Assembly (NCBI RefSeq): GCF_004135975.1
Contig: NZ_CP026538.1
Span: forward strand, 3,100,001-3,164,000
Direction: 5' to 3'
DNA length: 64,000 bases
From: Solidesulfovibrio carbinolicus
GTDB lineage: Bacteria > Desulfobacterota > Desulfovibrionia > Desulfovibrionales > Desulfovibrionaceae
A program made the position numbers and the translations under genes. Positions 8,029 to 17,519 of the stretch are shown here, piece after piece. How positions within the stretch are numbered: position 1 is the stretch's first letter; each line of letters opens with the position of its first letter. The notes beneath the pieces are model-generated. The model did not search any database. It saw nothing but the letters and a program-made list of their open reading frames with translations, and was not told the DNA's origin.

Positions 8029-9498
8029 ATGATGAAGCGTATTGCCGCCCTGGCTCTCGTGGCCACCTTCGTGCTGGGGGCTTTTGCCTCCGCCCAGGCC
8101 GCCACCGAAGTCAAAATGACCGGTGACGCCCGTATCTACGGCGTCTTTTTCGCCAACCACAACTTCACCGGCTGGAACACCTCTTCGTGGACCAGCGCCA
8201 CCAGCCCCACCACCTGGAAAAAGGCTGGCACCCAGACCGAAGACCGTTTCCAGATCTGGGAACGTTTTCGTCTGCGCTCCGACTTCGTGGCCAACGAGGC
8301 CGTGAAGTTCCGTCTGGGCATCCGCGTTGAGAACACCTGGGGCAAGGGCACCTTCACCGCTGCCAACCCCGAAGTCGCCATCGACGTCTACCAGGCCTAC
8401 CTGCAGTTCAAGGTGCCCGGTTGCCAGGATGTCGAAGTGACCGCCGGTCTCCAGGACATCGACCTGCCCCAGTCCAAGCTGTTCTACGCCTCCCCGGTCT
8501 TCGGCGGCGACCGCATCGCCGCGCTGACCGTGAGCGCCCCGCTCATCGACAAGACCCTGAGCGTGCTCGCCGGCTTCGGTCGTCTCATCGACACCAACCG
8601 GACCTACGACACCACCACCACTCAGGTCGCCGACGAACTGGATATGTACTTCCTGGCCCTGCCCATCACCCTTGATGGCTTCAAGGCCACCCCGTGGGGC
8701 GCTGTCGCCGTCGCCGGCGACGCCGCCAACTACTGGACCACCGGCTTCGCCCAGAACCTGGTCTCCGGCGGCACCTTCGTGTCCCCCGCTCTGTGGAAGA
8801 ACGACCAGAACGCCTTCTGGTGGGCCGGCGGCGCTTTCGAAGTGACCGCTCTTGACCCCGTGAAGTTCTACGCTGACGTGATCTACGGCGCCGGCGCCCA
8901 GTCCGACCGCAAGAAGAGCAAGCGTCAGGGCTGGTTTATTGACCTCGGCGTCGAGTACACCGGCTGGGACATCCTGACCCCGCAGGTCTTCGGCTGGTGG
9001 TCCACCGGTGAAGACGGCTCCACCCGCAACGGTTCCGAGCGTATGCCGATGGTCCGCCCCAACTGGGGTCCGGGCAACAGCTTCCTGTTCGACGATTCGC
9101 AGGAGCTGGCCAAGGAAGGCAACATGGGCGTGTCCCCGGTGGGCAACTGGGGCCTGGGCGCTTCGCTGAACAACATCACGTTCATCGAAAAGCTGACCCA
9201 CCGCCTGACCTTCACCTACGTCCGCGGCACCAACTCCCCGGCTGCCCTGCGTAACCTCAACAACCTGATCGGCACCAATCCCTACTTCTCCATGGGTCGC
9301 GACCTGACCCAGAACGAGCAGGTGATGGCCATCAACTTCGACAACAAGTACATGATCTACGAGAACCTGGCCGCCGTCATGGAAACCGGCTGGGCTCACG
9401 GCGACTTCCAGGAGAGCGTCTGGGGTCGTCGCCTGGCTGAAAAGTCCCGTTCCGGCGATGCCTGGAAGGTGGCTTTCGGTCTGACCTACAAGTTCTAG
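8029..9498 (+). CDS. Outer-membrane homotrimeric porin (Desulfovibrio family)
   Basis: A 489-residue outer-membrane beta-barrel. It has a clean signal peptide (1-24, ending ASAQA), alternating beta-strand composition rich in aromatic residues, and a C-terminal Phe ('LTYKF') used by the BAM machinery. The N-terminal 'MTGDARIYGVFF' strand is typical of the major Desulfovibrio porins. Codon use is noticeably biased to C-ending codons and to CGT for arginine, as expected for a very abundant protein. The ribosome site AAGGAGG (8012-8018) favours ATG 8029 over 8032. A terminator follows the stop. Confidence 0.9.
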   Translation: MMKRIAALALVATFVLGAFASAQAATEVKMTGDARIYGVFFANHNFTGWNTSSWTSATSPTTWKKAGTQTEDRFQIWERFRLRSDFVANEAVKFRLGIRVENTWGKGTFTAANPEVAIDVYQAYLQFKVPGCQDVEVTAGLQDIDLPQSKLFYASPVFGGDRIAALTVSAPLIDKTLSVLAGFGRLIDTNRTYDTTTTQVADELDMYFLALPITLDGFKATPWGAVAVAGDAANYWTTGFAQNLVSGGTFVSPALWKNDQNAFWWAGGAFEVTALDPVKFYADVIYGAGAQSDRKKSKRQGWFIDLGVEYTGWDILTPQVFGWWSTGEDGSTRNGSERMPMVRPNWGPGNSFLFDDSQELAKEGNMGVSPVGNWGLGASLNNITFIEKLTHRLTFTYVRGTNSPAALRNLNNLIGTNPYFSMGRDLTQNEQVMAINFDNKYMIYENLAAVMETGWAHGDFQESVWGRRLAEKSRSGDAWKVAFGLTYKF

Positions 9499-9524
9499 TT
9501 CGTCTCCTCGATTCTACCGGCGCG

Positions 9525-9555
9525 AAGGCCGGGGCCGCAAGGTCCCGGCCTTTTT
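9525..9555 (+). terminator. Intrinsic terminator of porin gene
   Basis: A 9-bp perfect stem (9525-9533 with 9544-9552) followed by T5, 26 bases after the stop codon. Confidence 0.88.
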
Positions 9556-9679
9556 ACTTGTCGCCGCAAGCGCGTCGGTGGTTACAAGAAACTGCCGCGA
9601 ACAGCCGAGACGTTCCCGGCCGTTTGGGCTCGTGGAAAGGGGGAGAACGGCCCGTGCGGGCCAAAGCGCAAGAACGCGG

Positions 9680-11068
9680 CTACCGGCCGGGCCGGCAGAA
9701 AAGCGGCAGCACCGCCCCGGTCACATCGCGTTCCACTTCAATGACGTTGCGCTGCCCGGAACTGGGCGCCGAAACAAAGGGAACCTGGCCACGGGATAAA
9801 AAGGCCTTGAGCGAGGCCAGGGGCACGGCAAAGCCCACGTCGCCCAGCCCCTCGCCCACCCTGGCCCGCACAGCCGCGCCATCGCGGCGCGCCCGCACCA
9901 CCCCGGCCACCCGGCCGCCTGCGTCCAGGAGCGGCCCGCCGCTGTTGCCCGGCAGGACCTCGGCGCTCACGGCCAGATCCCCGGCCGGCCCCATGCCGCT
10001 GGCCAAATCCCGGGTGCGGCCCGAAGTCACGCGCATCCGGCCCGTACGCGCCGCCTCGCCCGGGTAGCCCGCGGCAAAAACCGGCGTCCCCGGGGAGAGT
10101 TCCCGTCCTTCGCGCAGGACGAGAACCTTGTCCGGGGCTACGGCCAGCCGCACCAACGCCAAGTCGTGTTCCGGGTCCAGGCGCAACAGGCTGGCCGCCA
10201 CAGGCTTGCCGTCCACCATGGCCACAAGGCTCTTGCAACCCTCGGCCACATGGGCGTTGGTGACCACATGCCCCAACCGGCTGACCACAAAGCCCGTGCC
10301 GGTGCGCAGGCTTTCGGCCGGTTTTTCGTCCTGGCGCGGTGAAACCTCCCGACCGCCAGACCGACCCCGGATGGCCTGGGCCTGGGCCGGCGGCAGTTCG
10401 CTGGCCGCCTGGGCCGACAGCCGGCCAAGGCGGGAGGCGAAAGGCTCGCCAAGCCGCCCCTTGCTCTCGGCAAAAAGGGCCAGGCGGTAGGCTTCGGCCG
10501 GATCGCGGGGAACCACCTTGCCGGCCAGATAAAGCTCGCCCAATAACACCGCCGCCTCGCCCGAACCGGCGGCCATGGCCTTGCGCAGATAGCCCGGCGC
10601 GTCCGAGGCCGGCCCCAGGCGACCTTCCAGGCGCATGGCTCCGGTGAGCAGCAACGCCTGGGCCGAGCCGCGCCCGGCCGCCTTGCGCAGCCAATCCCCG
10701 GCTCGCGAGTCGCTTTGGGGAACGCCCCGGCCCTCCAGATGCAGCACGGCCAGGGACAGCATGGCCGGCACCGAGCCGCCGTCGGCTGCCCGACGATACC
10801 ACTTGGCCGCTTCGGCCGCATCGGGCGGCGTGCCGCCCCGGCCGGCCTCGGCCATGCGGCCGGCCAGCCAGAAGGCGGCCGGATTGTCCGCGGAAAGAAG
10901 CGGCCGCAGCTCCTGTCTGGCCCGGGCATCGTCCCCGCGCTCGTACGCGCGCAAAGCGTCGTCGAAATCGGCCCAGGCCGATCCCGCGCCCCCCGGCAGC
11001 GCCAGGGACAGGCCAAGCAGCCCGGCGGCCACGGCCCTGAAAGCGCCTGAAGCAGGACGCACCGGCAT
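9680..11068 (-). CDS. Secreted Sel1-repeat and trypsin-like serine protease
   Basis: A 462-residue exported protein. A signal peptide (ending near 'SAWA') is followed by Sel1-type helical repeats (about residues 35-200), recognisable by recurring 'A..LAGRMAEAGRG', 'AAKWYRRAADGG' and 'A..LL..L...G' patterns. A trypsin-like domain comes next with His in 'VTNAHVAEG', Asp in 'EHDLALVRL' and Ser in 'GNSGGP' (around residue 375). It resembles HtrA-type periplasmic proteases in which the substrate- or partner-binding part is Sel1 instead of PDZ. Its ATG overlaps the stop codon of the upstream gene by one base (TGATG), so translation is coupled. Confidence 0.8.
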   Translation of the reverse strand: MPVRPASGAFRAVAAGLLGLSLALPGGAGSAWADFDDALRAYERGDDARARQELRPLLSADNPAAFWLAGRMAEAGRGGTPPDAAEAAKWYRRAADGGSVPAMLSLAVLHLEGRGVPQSDSRAGDWLRKAAGRGSAQALLLTGAMRLEGRLGPASDAPGYLRKAMAAGSGEAAVLLGELYLAGKVVPRDPAEAYRLALFAESKGRLGEPFASRLGRLSAQAASELPPAQAQAIRGRSGGREVSPRQDEKPAESLRTGTGFVVSRLGHVVTNAHVAEGCKSLVAMVDGKPVAASLLRLDPEHDLALVRLAVAPDKVLVLREGRELSPGTPVFAAGYPGEAARTGRMRVTSGRTRDLASGMGPAGDLAVSAEVLPGNSGGPLLDAGGRVAGVVRARRDGAAVRARVGEGLGDVGFAVPLASLKAFLSRGQVPFVSAPSSGQRNVIEVERDVTGAVLPLFCRPGR

Positions 11069-11580
11069 CAGTGGCCACTCTTTTTAGCCGGCGGCGGCGC
11101 GGGCGGTTCGGCCGGCAGGGGCGTTTCCTGGCCGGGCCGGCAAAAGCCGTAGCGCTGGGAGACCTGCGGTTCGCTGCCGGCCCCGTGGCGGGAGGAAACC
11201 ATGAGCAGGTTGTCCGAAGCGCCGGCATGGACCGGATAGACCGTCACCATGGTCACGCCGCCGTCGGCGTAGCGGGCCATGACCGACAAGCCCGCCGGCG
11301 AAACCATGAGCACGCCCGGCGTCTCCAGGGCATCCTCCTCCAGCACGGCCCGATTCTTGGCCCGGTCCGTGACGGCGATGGTCAGTCCCGGCGTGTTGGG
11401 ATCCAGGGGCGGCTTGAGGCTCACCCGCCCCTGGGGCGTAAAAACGGCGCTCAGGCCCTGGCTATAGGCGCAGGCCAGCCGTTTGGTCGTGGCCAGGATT
11501 TTGGCCGGCTCTTCGGCCAGGGCCTGGCCGCTGGTCAGGATCGACAGGCAGACCGCCAGCATCCAAGAGAACCGATTCAT
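11068..11580 (-). CDS. Secreted protein of unknown function, coupled to the Sel1 protease gene
   Basis: A 170-residue protein with a signal peptide (residues 1-22, ending 'GQALA'). The mature part has no family I recognise; it contains 'VFTPQGRVSLKPPLDPN' and a Pro/Lys-rich C-terminus. The longer upstream frame is rejected because ATG 11580 has an AAGGAGAAGG ribosome site and begins the signal peptide. The stop overlaps the start of the downstream Sel1/trypsin-like protease by one base, so a substrate, inhibitor or partner role for that protease is possible, but this is only context. Confidence 0.65.
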   Translation of the reverse strand: MNRFSWMLAVCLSILTSGQALAEEPAKILATTKRLACAYSQGLSAVFTPQGRVSLKPPLDPNTPGLTIAVTDRAKNRAVLEEDALETPGVLMVSPAGLSVMARYADGGVTMVTVYPVHAGASDNLLMVSSRHGAGSEPQVSQRYGFCRPGQETPLPAEPPAPPPAKKSGH

Positions 11581-11761
11581 GCCTTCTCCTTGGCGCGACG
11601 TGCGCCCGGGCGACTGTAGGAAGTCCCGACCGGCCCGGTCAAGCCGGGAAGCAGGACTTGCCGACCGGCCGGGCTTGGCGTAGTGTCCGCCGCCTCGACG
11701 GTCGGCAAATCTGCCTAAGTCCCGTCCTTGCCGCCGCCCTTTTTCCGGAGTTGCACGCAAC

Positions 11762-12046
11762 ATGCAGAAGTACCGCGTTTATTTTGCCACTAAAGTGCTT
11801 GTTACATCGGGTTGGTTTCGTCGCCAAAAAAGCGTATCGGAAACAGAATACGTCGTTGTCTATGGACACAACGAGGCCCATGCCGTCAAGGAAGCCAAGG
11901 CTCGTATCGACCTTGGCGCTCTGGGGATGCCCTTCCAGGTGACGCGCATCCAGGCCGCCCTGGCCGAGGATGCCGAAGGCTACCATGGCTCCCTGGCCCC
12001 CAAGGACCGGCCGACACCGGAACCGGAGCGCGCCGACGAAGACTGA
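11762..12046 (+). CDS. Small conserved-looking protein of unknown function
   Basis: A 94-residue soluble protein with no signal peptide or membrane segment and no family I recognise. The N-terminal half ('MQKYRVYFATKVLVTSGW', then 'ETEYVVVYGHNEAHAVKEAK') has an alternating beta-strand/helix pattern, and the C-terminus is acidic and Pro-rich. It lies 28 bases before the EI24-type membrane protein gene with the same orientation, so they may share a transcript. Confidence 0.65.
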   Translation: MQKYRVYFATKVLVTSGWFRRQKSVSETEYVVVYGHNEAHAVKEAKARIDLGALGMPFQVTRIQAALAEDAEGYHGSLAPKDRPTPEPERADED

Positions 12047-12074
12047 TCGGAGCGCCCCCAAGGAGGCGACCGCC

Positions 12075-12800
12075 ATGTTGACCGCCTTTCCCAAAGGACT
12101 CGCCGCCCACGCCAGGGGCATCCGCTTCGCCCTGGCCCACAAAGGCTATCTGGGCCTTTGCGCCATTCCCTTTGCCCTGGCCCTGGTGCTCTACGGCGTG
12201 GGCTTTGCCGTGTTCGCCAGCCACGGCGACCAAATGCTGGCCGCCTTATGGTCCCCCGACGCCCAGGCCGGCGGGCTGGCCGGCGCGCTGGCCTGGCTGT
12301 ACCTGCACGTGTTCAAGTACATCCTGTATGTCCTGGCCTTTGTCATCATGTATTTCCTGTTCATGGTCACGGCCAACATCCTGGCTGCGCCGCTTTACGA
12401 CCACATGGCCGGGCGTATGCTGGCCCTGGCCGGCGCGTCGCGCCAGGGGCCGGCCCTGTCCTTTGGCCGGCTGATGCTGGAAGAAATCAAGAAAGCGGTC
12501 TTTGTCATGGCCGCGCCGCTGCTGCTGCTTTTTATTCCGGTCCTGGGGCAGGTGCTGGCCCCGGCTGCGGCGGCCATGCTTCTGGCGCTGGATTTCCTCG
12601 ACTACCCGTTTTGCCGGGAAGAAGAGCGCTTTGGCGTGCGGCTGCGCCGGCTGACCAAAAATCCCCTGCTGTTGCTGGGTTTTGGGCTGCCGCTGCTTAT
12701 CCCTGGCCTCAACATCCTGCTCTTCCCCTTCGCCATCCTGGGCGGCACGCTGCTCTATCTCGACCTGACCGGGCGCTCCGTGAACCCGCCTGGAAAATGA
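12075..12800 (+). CDS. EI24-domain (CysZ-like) inner-membrane protein
   Basis: A 241-residue polytopic membrane protein with about four to five hydrophobic helices. The pattern, including the amphipathic 'LDFLDYPFCREEERFGVRLR' stretch and the preceding 'AAAAMLLA', matches the EI24/CysZ family. E. coli CysZ mediates sulfate entry, which would be of interest in a sulfate reducer, but the family is broad and the assignment to sulfate is only a possibility. ATG 12075 is chosen for the AGGAGG at 12061-12066. A 19-bp hairpin follows 40 bases after the stop. Confidence 0.75.
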   Translation: MLTAFPKGLAAHARGIRFALAHKGYLGLCAIPFALALVLYGVGFAVFASHGDQMLAALWSPDAQAGGLAGALAWLYLHVFKYILYVLAFVIMYFLFMVTANILAAPLYDHMAGRMLALAGASRQGPALSFGRLMLEEIKKAVFVMAAPLLLLFIPVLGQVLAPAAAAMLLALDFLDYPFCREEERFGVRLRRLTKNPLLLLGFGLPLLIPGLNILLFPFAILGGTLLYLDLTGRSVNPPGK

Positions 12801-12840
12801 CAATTCCGACACGTTAGCGTCAAGAAATCCCGGATACGCT

Positions 12841-12880
12841 GGCTGCGGCCGCCTTGGGGCTCCCCAAGGCGGCCGCAGCC
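12841..12880 (+). terminator. Long perfect hairpin between EI24 gene and kup
   Basis: 19-bp perfect inverted arms (12841-12859 and 12862-12880) separated by two bases, followed by CTCTT. No clean T run, so terminator function is likely but not certain. It lies across the upstream part of the open kup frame, which argues that kup starts further downstream. Confidence 0.6.
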
Positions 12881-12907
12881 CTCTTGCCCGCCGCAGGCCC
12901 CGGCGCT

Positions 12908-14875
12908 ATGAAAGCCCGGTTTGCCCGCCCGGGCAGCCGGCAGCCGCCGGATCGCAGCACCCTGTCCGTGGAGAACCGATTGAAAAGCCCCCGCGCCGCC
13001 CACGGCGGCCACGCCCCAAAGCCCACCGCCGCCCTGACCCTGGCCGCTCTTGGCGTCGTTTTCGGCGACATCGGCACAAGCCCGCTGTACGCCATCAAGG
13101 AATGCTTCCACGGCATCCACGCCATCGCCGTGACCCCGGACAACATTCTGGGCGTGCTGTCGCTCATTTTCTGGTCCCTGACCATGGTCATCACGGTCAA
13201 GTATGTGCTTTTCATCACCGCCGCCGACAACCGGGGCGAGGGCGGCATCTTCGCCCTCATCGAGCTTTTGCCCAAGGACGCCGGCCATCGCCACGTGCGC
13301 ACGGTCCTGGCTTTTCTGGGGCTTTGCGGCGCGGCGCTGCTCTACGGCGACGGCATCATCACCCCGGCCATTTCCGTGCTCTCGGCCGTGGAGGGCCTGA
13401 CCGTGGCCACCGACGCCGCCGCCCCCCTGGTCATGCCCATCACCTGCCTGATCCTGTTTGGGCTCTTTGCCGTCCAGCGACGGGGCACGGCCGGCATCGG
13501 CAAGGTTTTCGGGCCGGTCATGCTCGTCTGGTTCGGCGTGCTGGCCGTGCTGGGGCTTAAGGAAATCCTGCTGGCTCCCCAGGTGCTCTCGGCCGTCAAC
13601 CCGATCCATGCCTTCAAGTTCTTCCTGGAAAACCACCTCCATGGGGTGGTGGTGCTCGGCTCGGTGGTGTTGTGCATCACCGGCGGCGAGGCCCTGTATG
13701 CCGATCTTGGCCATTTCGGCCGCCGGCCCATCCAGCGCTCCTGGCTGCTGGTGGTCTTCCCCTGCCTGCTGCTCAACTACTTCGGCCAGGGCGCGGGGTT
13801 GCTGCTTGATCCTTCCATCGCCCCCAACCCGTTTTACAGCCTCGTGCCCGACACCCTGCTCTACCCCATGGCGGCCCTGTCCACGGCGGCCACGGTCATC
13901 GCCTCCCAGGCGCTTATCTCCGGGGTCTTTTCGCTCACGCGCCAGGCCATCCAGCTTGGCGTGTGCCCGCGGCTTCGCATCGTGCACACTTCCAGCGACA
14001 TGGAAGGACAGATCTACATCCCGGAAGTCAATTTCGCCCTCATGTGGGCCTGCATCGGCCTGACCCTGGCCTTTGGCGAATCCAGCCGCCTGGCCGCCGC
14101 CTACGGCATCGCCGTCACGGCCACCATGGGCATCACCTCCATCCTCTACTTCTTCGTGGCCCGCTGGACCTGGAAACAACCGCTGTATCGCGTGCTGCCC
14201 CCGGTCCTGATCTTTTTGGCCTTCGATCTGGCCTACTTTGGCTCCAACCTCCTCAAGGTGGCCGACGGCGGCTGGTTCACCCTGCTCATCGCCGGCCTGA
14301 TCGTCCTGGCCATGGCCACCTGGAAAGACGGCCGGGCCGCCCTGCGCCGGCTGTCCGTGGCCACGGCCGTGCCGCTGCGGCTGTTTTTGTCCGAGATCTC
14401 GACCAAAAATCCCATCCGCGTGCCCGGCACGGCCGTGTTCATGTCGCTGTCGCCCCAGGGCACGCCGGTCACCCTGCTCCACCACTACAAGCACAACAAG
14501 GTCTTCCACGACAAGGTCGTGATCCTAAGCGTCACCGCCTCCGACGTGCCCACCGTCCCCGAGGCCGACCGTCTGGACATCCAGGACATGGGCCAGGGCT
14601 TTTACCGGATCGTGGCTCGCTACGGCTTCATGGAAACCCCGGACGTGCCGGCCGTCATGGCCCAGGCCCGGAGCCTCGGCGTGCCCATCGCTCCGCCGGC
14701 CGACACCACCTATTTCCTGGGCCGCGAGAGCCTGCTCACCACGGGCAAGGCCAAAATGGCCGGCTTTCGCAAGAGCCTTTTCGCGCTTATGTCGCGCAAC
14801 GCCCGGCCGGCCACGGCCTACTTCGGGTTGCCGCCGGGACGGGTGGTGGAGCTGGGCGTCCAGGTGGAGCTCTAG
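12908..14875 (+). CDS. kup: Kup-type potassium uptake transporter
   Basis: An approximately 655-residue Kup/HAK/KT transporter that imports K+ together with protons across the inner membrane. Hallmarks are 'LTLAALGVVFGDIGTSPLYA' near the N-terminus, 'GEGGIFALIELL', 'LYGDGIITPAISVLSA', 'GGEALYADLGHFG' and about twelve hydrophobic segments, then the usual hydrophilic C-terminal domain. The exact start is uncertain: the open frame begins at 12854 inside a hairpin, ATG 12908 is used here, and GTG 12968 or TTG 12980 would give a length closer to the E. coli protein. It is not in an obvious operon. Confidence 0.9.
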   Translation: MKARFARPGSRQPPDRSTLSVENRLKSPRAAHGGHAPKPTAALTLAALGVVFGDIGTSPLYAIKECFHGIHAIAVTPDNILGVLSLIFWSLTMVITVKYVLFITAADNRGEGGIFALIELLPKDAGHRHVRTVLAFLGLCGAALLYGDGIITPAISVLSAVEGLTVATDAAAPLVMPITCLILFGLFAVQRRGTAGIGKVFGPVMLVWFGVLAVLGLKEILLAPQVLSAVNPIHAFKFFLENHLHGVVVLGSVVLCITGGEALYADLGHFGRRPIQRSWLLVVFPCLLLNYFGQGAGLLLDPSIAPNPFYSLVPDTLLYPMAALSTAATVIASQALISGVFSLTRQAIQLGVCPRLRIVHTSSDMEGQIYIPEVNFALMWACIGLTLAFGESSRLAAAYGIAVTATMGITSILYFFVARWTWKQPLYRVLPPVLIFLAFDLAYFGSNLLKVADGGWFTLLIAGLIVLAMATWKDGRAALRRLSVATAVPLRLFLSEISTKNPIRVPGTAVFMSLSPQGTPVTLLHHYKHNKVFHDKVVILSVTASDVPTVPEADRLDIQDMGQGFYRIVARYGFMETPDVPAVMAQARSLGVPIAPPADTTYFLGRESLLTTGKAKMAGFRKSLFALMSRNARPATAYFGLPPGRVVELGVQVEL

Positions 14876-15050
14876 GGCCGCCCCTCCAGCCCAGCCGGCC
14901 CAATGGGCCATGCGCGGGAGCCGGCGTCCGGGCGGCGCCGCGGCGATTCCAGCCGGCCCGGCCCCTTCCCCTTGACCCAGGCGGCGTCCTGCCGTAACCC
15001 AAGGCGCGGCAAAAGCCGCAGAATTTGTTCCTGCCGGAAACGAGGAGCGC

Positions 15051-16226
15051 ATGACCGATACGCCCAAGCCCGTAGACGATCCTAAAGAGCTGCCCGAGGC
15101 CGCCCCTGCCGGCGACGCCTTGCCTGACACCGCCGCCGACACGCCGCCGCCGCCGTCCCCAGCTGTTGGCAGCGCTTCGGGCATGAAGGAAGCGCCGCTG
15201 CTGGAACATCTGGTGGAGCTGCGCCAACGCTTGGTGCGCTGCCTCATCGCCGTGGGCGTGGGGTTTGCGCTGAGCTATTCCTTTGCCGAGCGCCTGCTTG
15301 ACGTGCTCCTCAAGCCCCTGATGGACGTCATGCCGGCCGGCAGCAAGCTCATCGCCACCAGCCTGCCCGAGACGTTTTTCACGGTCATGAAGCTGGCCAT
15401 GGTGGCCGGCGCGTTCGTGGCCAGCCCCTATATCTTCTATCAGCTGTGGCAGTTCGTGGCCCCGGGGCTGTACAAAGAGGAACGCAAGATCATCATTCCC
15501 GTGGCCTTCGCCACGGCGGTGTGTTTCGTCGGCGGGGCGCTTTTCGGCTATTTCATCGTGTTCCCGTTTGGGTTTAAGTTCTTCGTGGACTACGCCTCGG
15601 ACTACATCACGGTCATGCCGACCATCAGCGCCTATTTCTCCCTGGCCGTCACGCTGCTGTTCGCTTTTGGCGTCATCTTCGAACTGCCGGTCTTCATCTT
15701 TTTCCTCACCAGCCTGGGCATGGTCGGCACCAAGGCCCTGCGCAAATTCCGCCGCTGGGCCATCCTGTTGAGCTTCGTCGTGTCCGCCGTGCTGACGCCC
15801 ACCCCGGACGCCATCAACCAGCTGCTCATGGCCGGCCCCATGATCGTGCTCTATGAGGTGGGCATCTGGGTGTCCTGGTTCGTGGACAAGCAACGATTGG
15901 AGGAAAAGGCCCGGCGCAAGGCCGAGCAGGAAGCCGCCGCCGACGGCGGCCCCAAGGAGCCGCCGCGTTCGCCCGACACGCCGGGCGCGCCCGAAGCCCC
16001 CGAAGCCACGGCAACCGCCGACGCCGACGCTGCCCCGGACGAGGCCGCAACAAACAGCGAGGCTCGGGCGACCAGCCCTGCCGACGCCGTCCCGGCCGAT
16101 GTCGCGAGCGCGGACGACGCCGTGCCCACTGCCGCAGCGCCTACGGCCGACGCCCAGGAGGGCAAGAAGACCGCGGATGCCGACGCGGCCGCCAAGGACG
16201 ACGGCCAAGGCCCCAAGGCCGGCTAG
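15051..16226 (+). CDS. tatC: TatC, twin-arginine translocase subunit, with long Ala/Asp/Pro tail
   Basis: A 391-residue TatC. The core (about residues 45-285) shows six membrane helices, the N-terminal 'LLEHLVELRQRL' motif and the periplasmic 'PETFF' segment with the conserved Glu that contacts signal peptides. TatC recognises the twin-arginine signal; the window itself encodes two Tat substrates (FdhA and HydA). Both ends are unusual: an acidic/Pro-rich N-terminal extension of about 45 residues and a C-terminal tail of about 100 residues rich in Ala, Asp and Pro. tatA/tatB are not next to it. Confidence 0.93.
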   Translation: MTDTPKPVDDPKELPEAAPAGDALPDTAADTPPPPSPAVGSASGMKEAPLLEHLVELRQRLVRCLIAVGVGFALSYSFAERLLDVLLKPLMDVMPAGSKLIATSLPETFFTVMKLAMVAGAFVASPYIFYQLWQFVAPGLYKEERKIIIPVAFATAVCFVGGALFGYFIVFPFGFKFFVDYASDYITVMPTISAYFSLAVTLLFAFGVIFELPVFIFFLTSLGMVGTKALRKFRRWAILLSFVVSAVLTPTPDAINQLLMAGPMIVLYEVGIWVSWFVDKQRLEEKARRKAEQEAAADGGPKEPPRSPDTPGAPEAPEATATADADAAPDEAATNSEARATSPADAVPADVASADDAVPTAAAPTADAQEGKKTADADAAAKDDGQGPKAG

Positions 16227-16743
16227 ACCAAGCGCCGTTCCAAGGCCGAGAAGCACCACTTAGACATTGAAATAAAAAGACTCTTTCGGAGAAACTCCCA
16301 ATCCGAAGCCTGTGGCGGGCAAAACAATCCGCGTTTTTTGCCCGCCGCCAACAGCCCGGCATCACGGACCATTCCGAAAGGGGAGCGCCATGCTCCCCTT
16401 TCGTTCGCGTCTAACGCGCCGCCAACCCGGCCTTTTTGGCAACCGACGGACCACCCGCCCCCGCCTTGACACGGCGTCCCGCAAACGCCATAGGTAGGCT
16501 ACAGGCAGGCAAGGCCGCAGCGTCTTGCCCAAGCCCGCTTCCAAGACGACGCCAATGCGCGCGTCGCCCCGTCGCCGACAGTCGGCGGCCGGGGCATGTC
16601 TCGCGCCACGCGAGCCACTCCACCAACGCGGTCGACCGCGACGGCCGGGCCACACGCGCCCGACCTACAGCCGACGCCAACAGGCATCGATATGCCAGAT
16701 GCCGGCGTCAACGGCGCGGTCGCCCCGAAGCCATGGAGCGACG
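16227..16743. other. Non-coding gap with one strong hairpin (16375-16403)
   Basis: About 500 bases without a supportable gene. The only clear element is a 12-bp perfect hairpin (16375-16386 with 16392-16403), which may end the tatC transcript although no T run follows. The stretch from 16500 to 16740 is GC-rich and I see nothing in it. Confidence 0.5.
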
Positions 16744-17250
16744 ATGCGACAAGCACGAATCGTGATAACCGCCCTGACCCTGCTCGTAACGTCCCTGTCC
16801 CTGCCGGGCTGCGCCACGGCCCGAGGCGGCAGCCAGCTTGCCGAGGCCGCCCCCTCGACGACCAAGAAAAAACCCGAGGAAGCGGCCGTGGGCCGCCTCG
16901 ACGATCCCGGGTATCTCTTCGGCACGCGGCCGCTGGCGCCTTCCAAGTCCGTGCGCGTCAAGGCCCTGGCCTACACCGGCTGCTCGCCCAAGGCCAAGAA
17001 CAAACGGGCCACGAAAGGCGCTTGGGGCGACGTGCTCACCCGGGACGGCAAGGCCGTGGCCGTTTCACCCGACCTCCTCGACATGGGCCTGGACCGGGGC
17101 GACCTCATCACCATCGAGGGCCTGGGGCAGTTCAAGGTTCTGGACATCATGCACGGCCGCCACGACAAGACCATCGACATTTTCTACGGCGACGACGCCT
17201 GCGGCGCGGTGCAGTGGGGCAAACGCACGCTGACCATCACCTGGCAGTGA
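16744..17250 (+). CDS. 3D-domain lipoprotein
   Basis: A 168-residue lipoprotein. The lipobox 'SLPGC' places the lipidated Cys at residue 23. The mature part ends in a 3D domain (named for three conserved Asp residues), seen in 'MGLDRGDLITIEGLGQFKVL' followed by 'DKTIDIFYGD'. This fold is shared with the catalytic barrel of MltA-type lytic transglycosylases and related cell-wall enzymes, so a peptidoglycan-linked role at the membrane is plausible. The longer upstream frame is rejected because the signal peptide begins at ATG 16744. Confidence 0.82.
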   Translation: MRQARIVITALTLLVTSLSLPGCATARGGSQLAEAAPSTTKKKPEEAAVGRLDDPGYLFGTRPLAPSKSVRVKALAYTGCSPKAKNKRATKGAWGDVLTRDGKAVAVSPDLLDMGLDRGDLITIEGLGQFKVLDIMHGRHDKTIDIFYGDDACGAVQWGKRTLTITWQ

Positions 17251-17519
17251 CGCCCCGGCCGGCCTGACGCGCCCGCCCTGTTGGCGCGCCCGCGACGCCT
17301 CCGTTGGCCAGCCCGGAGAGAGCGACGTTACGCCTTGCCGACAGCCTGGCGTGCACCGACGCCTTTTGAAGACCAGACTGTCCTGCACGCCCTCTCATGG
17401 CGTTCGGCAATGCGCCGCTTTCGCGGCGTTGTCGTCTGGCCCGGCCCCGTATCGCCGACAACGAAGAGCAAGCCGCCCTCCTTCTTCGCCCCTGGGCGTT
17501 GGCAACCCGGGGGGAGACG

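Noticed and set aside
12854-12907. Kup start at 12854
   Set aside because: This start lies inside a 19-bp hairpin and would add residues absent from known Kup proteins.
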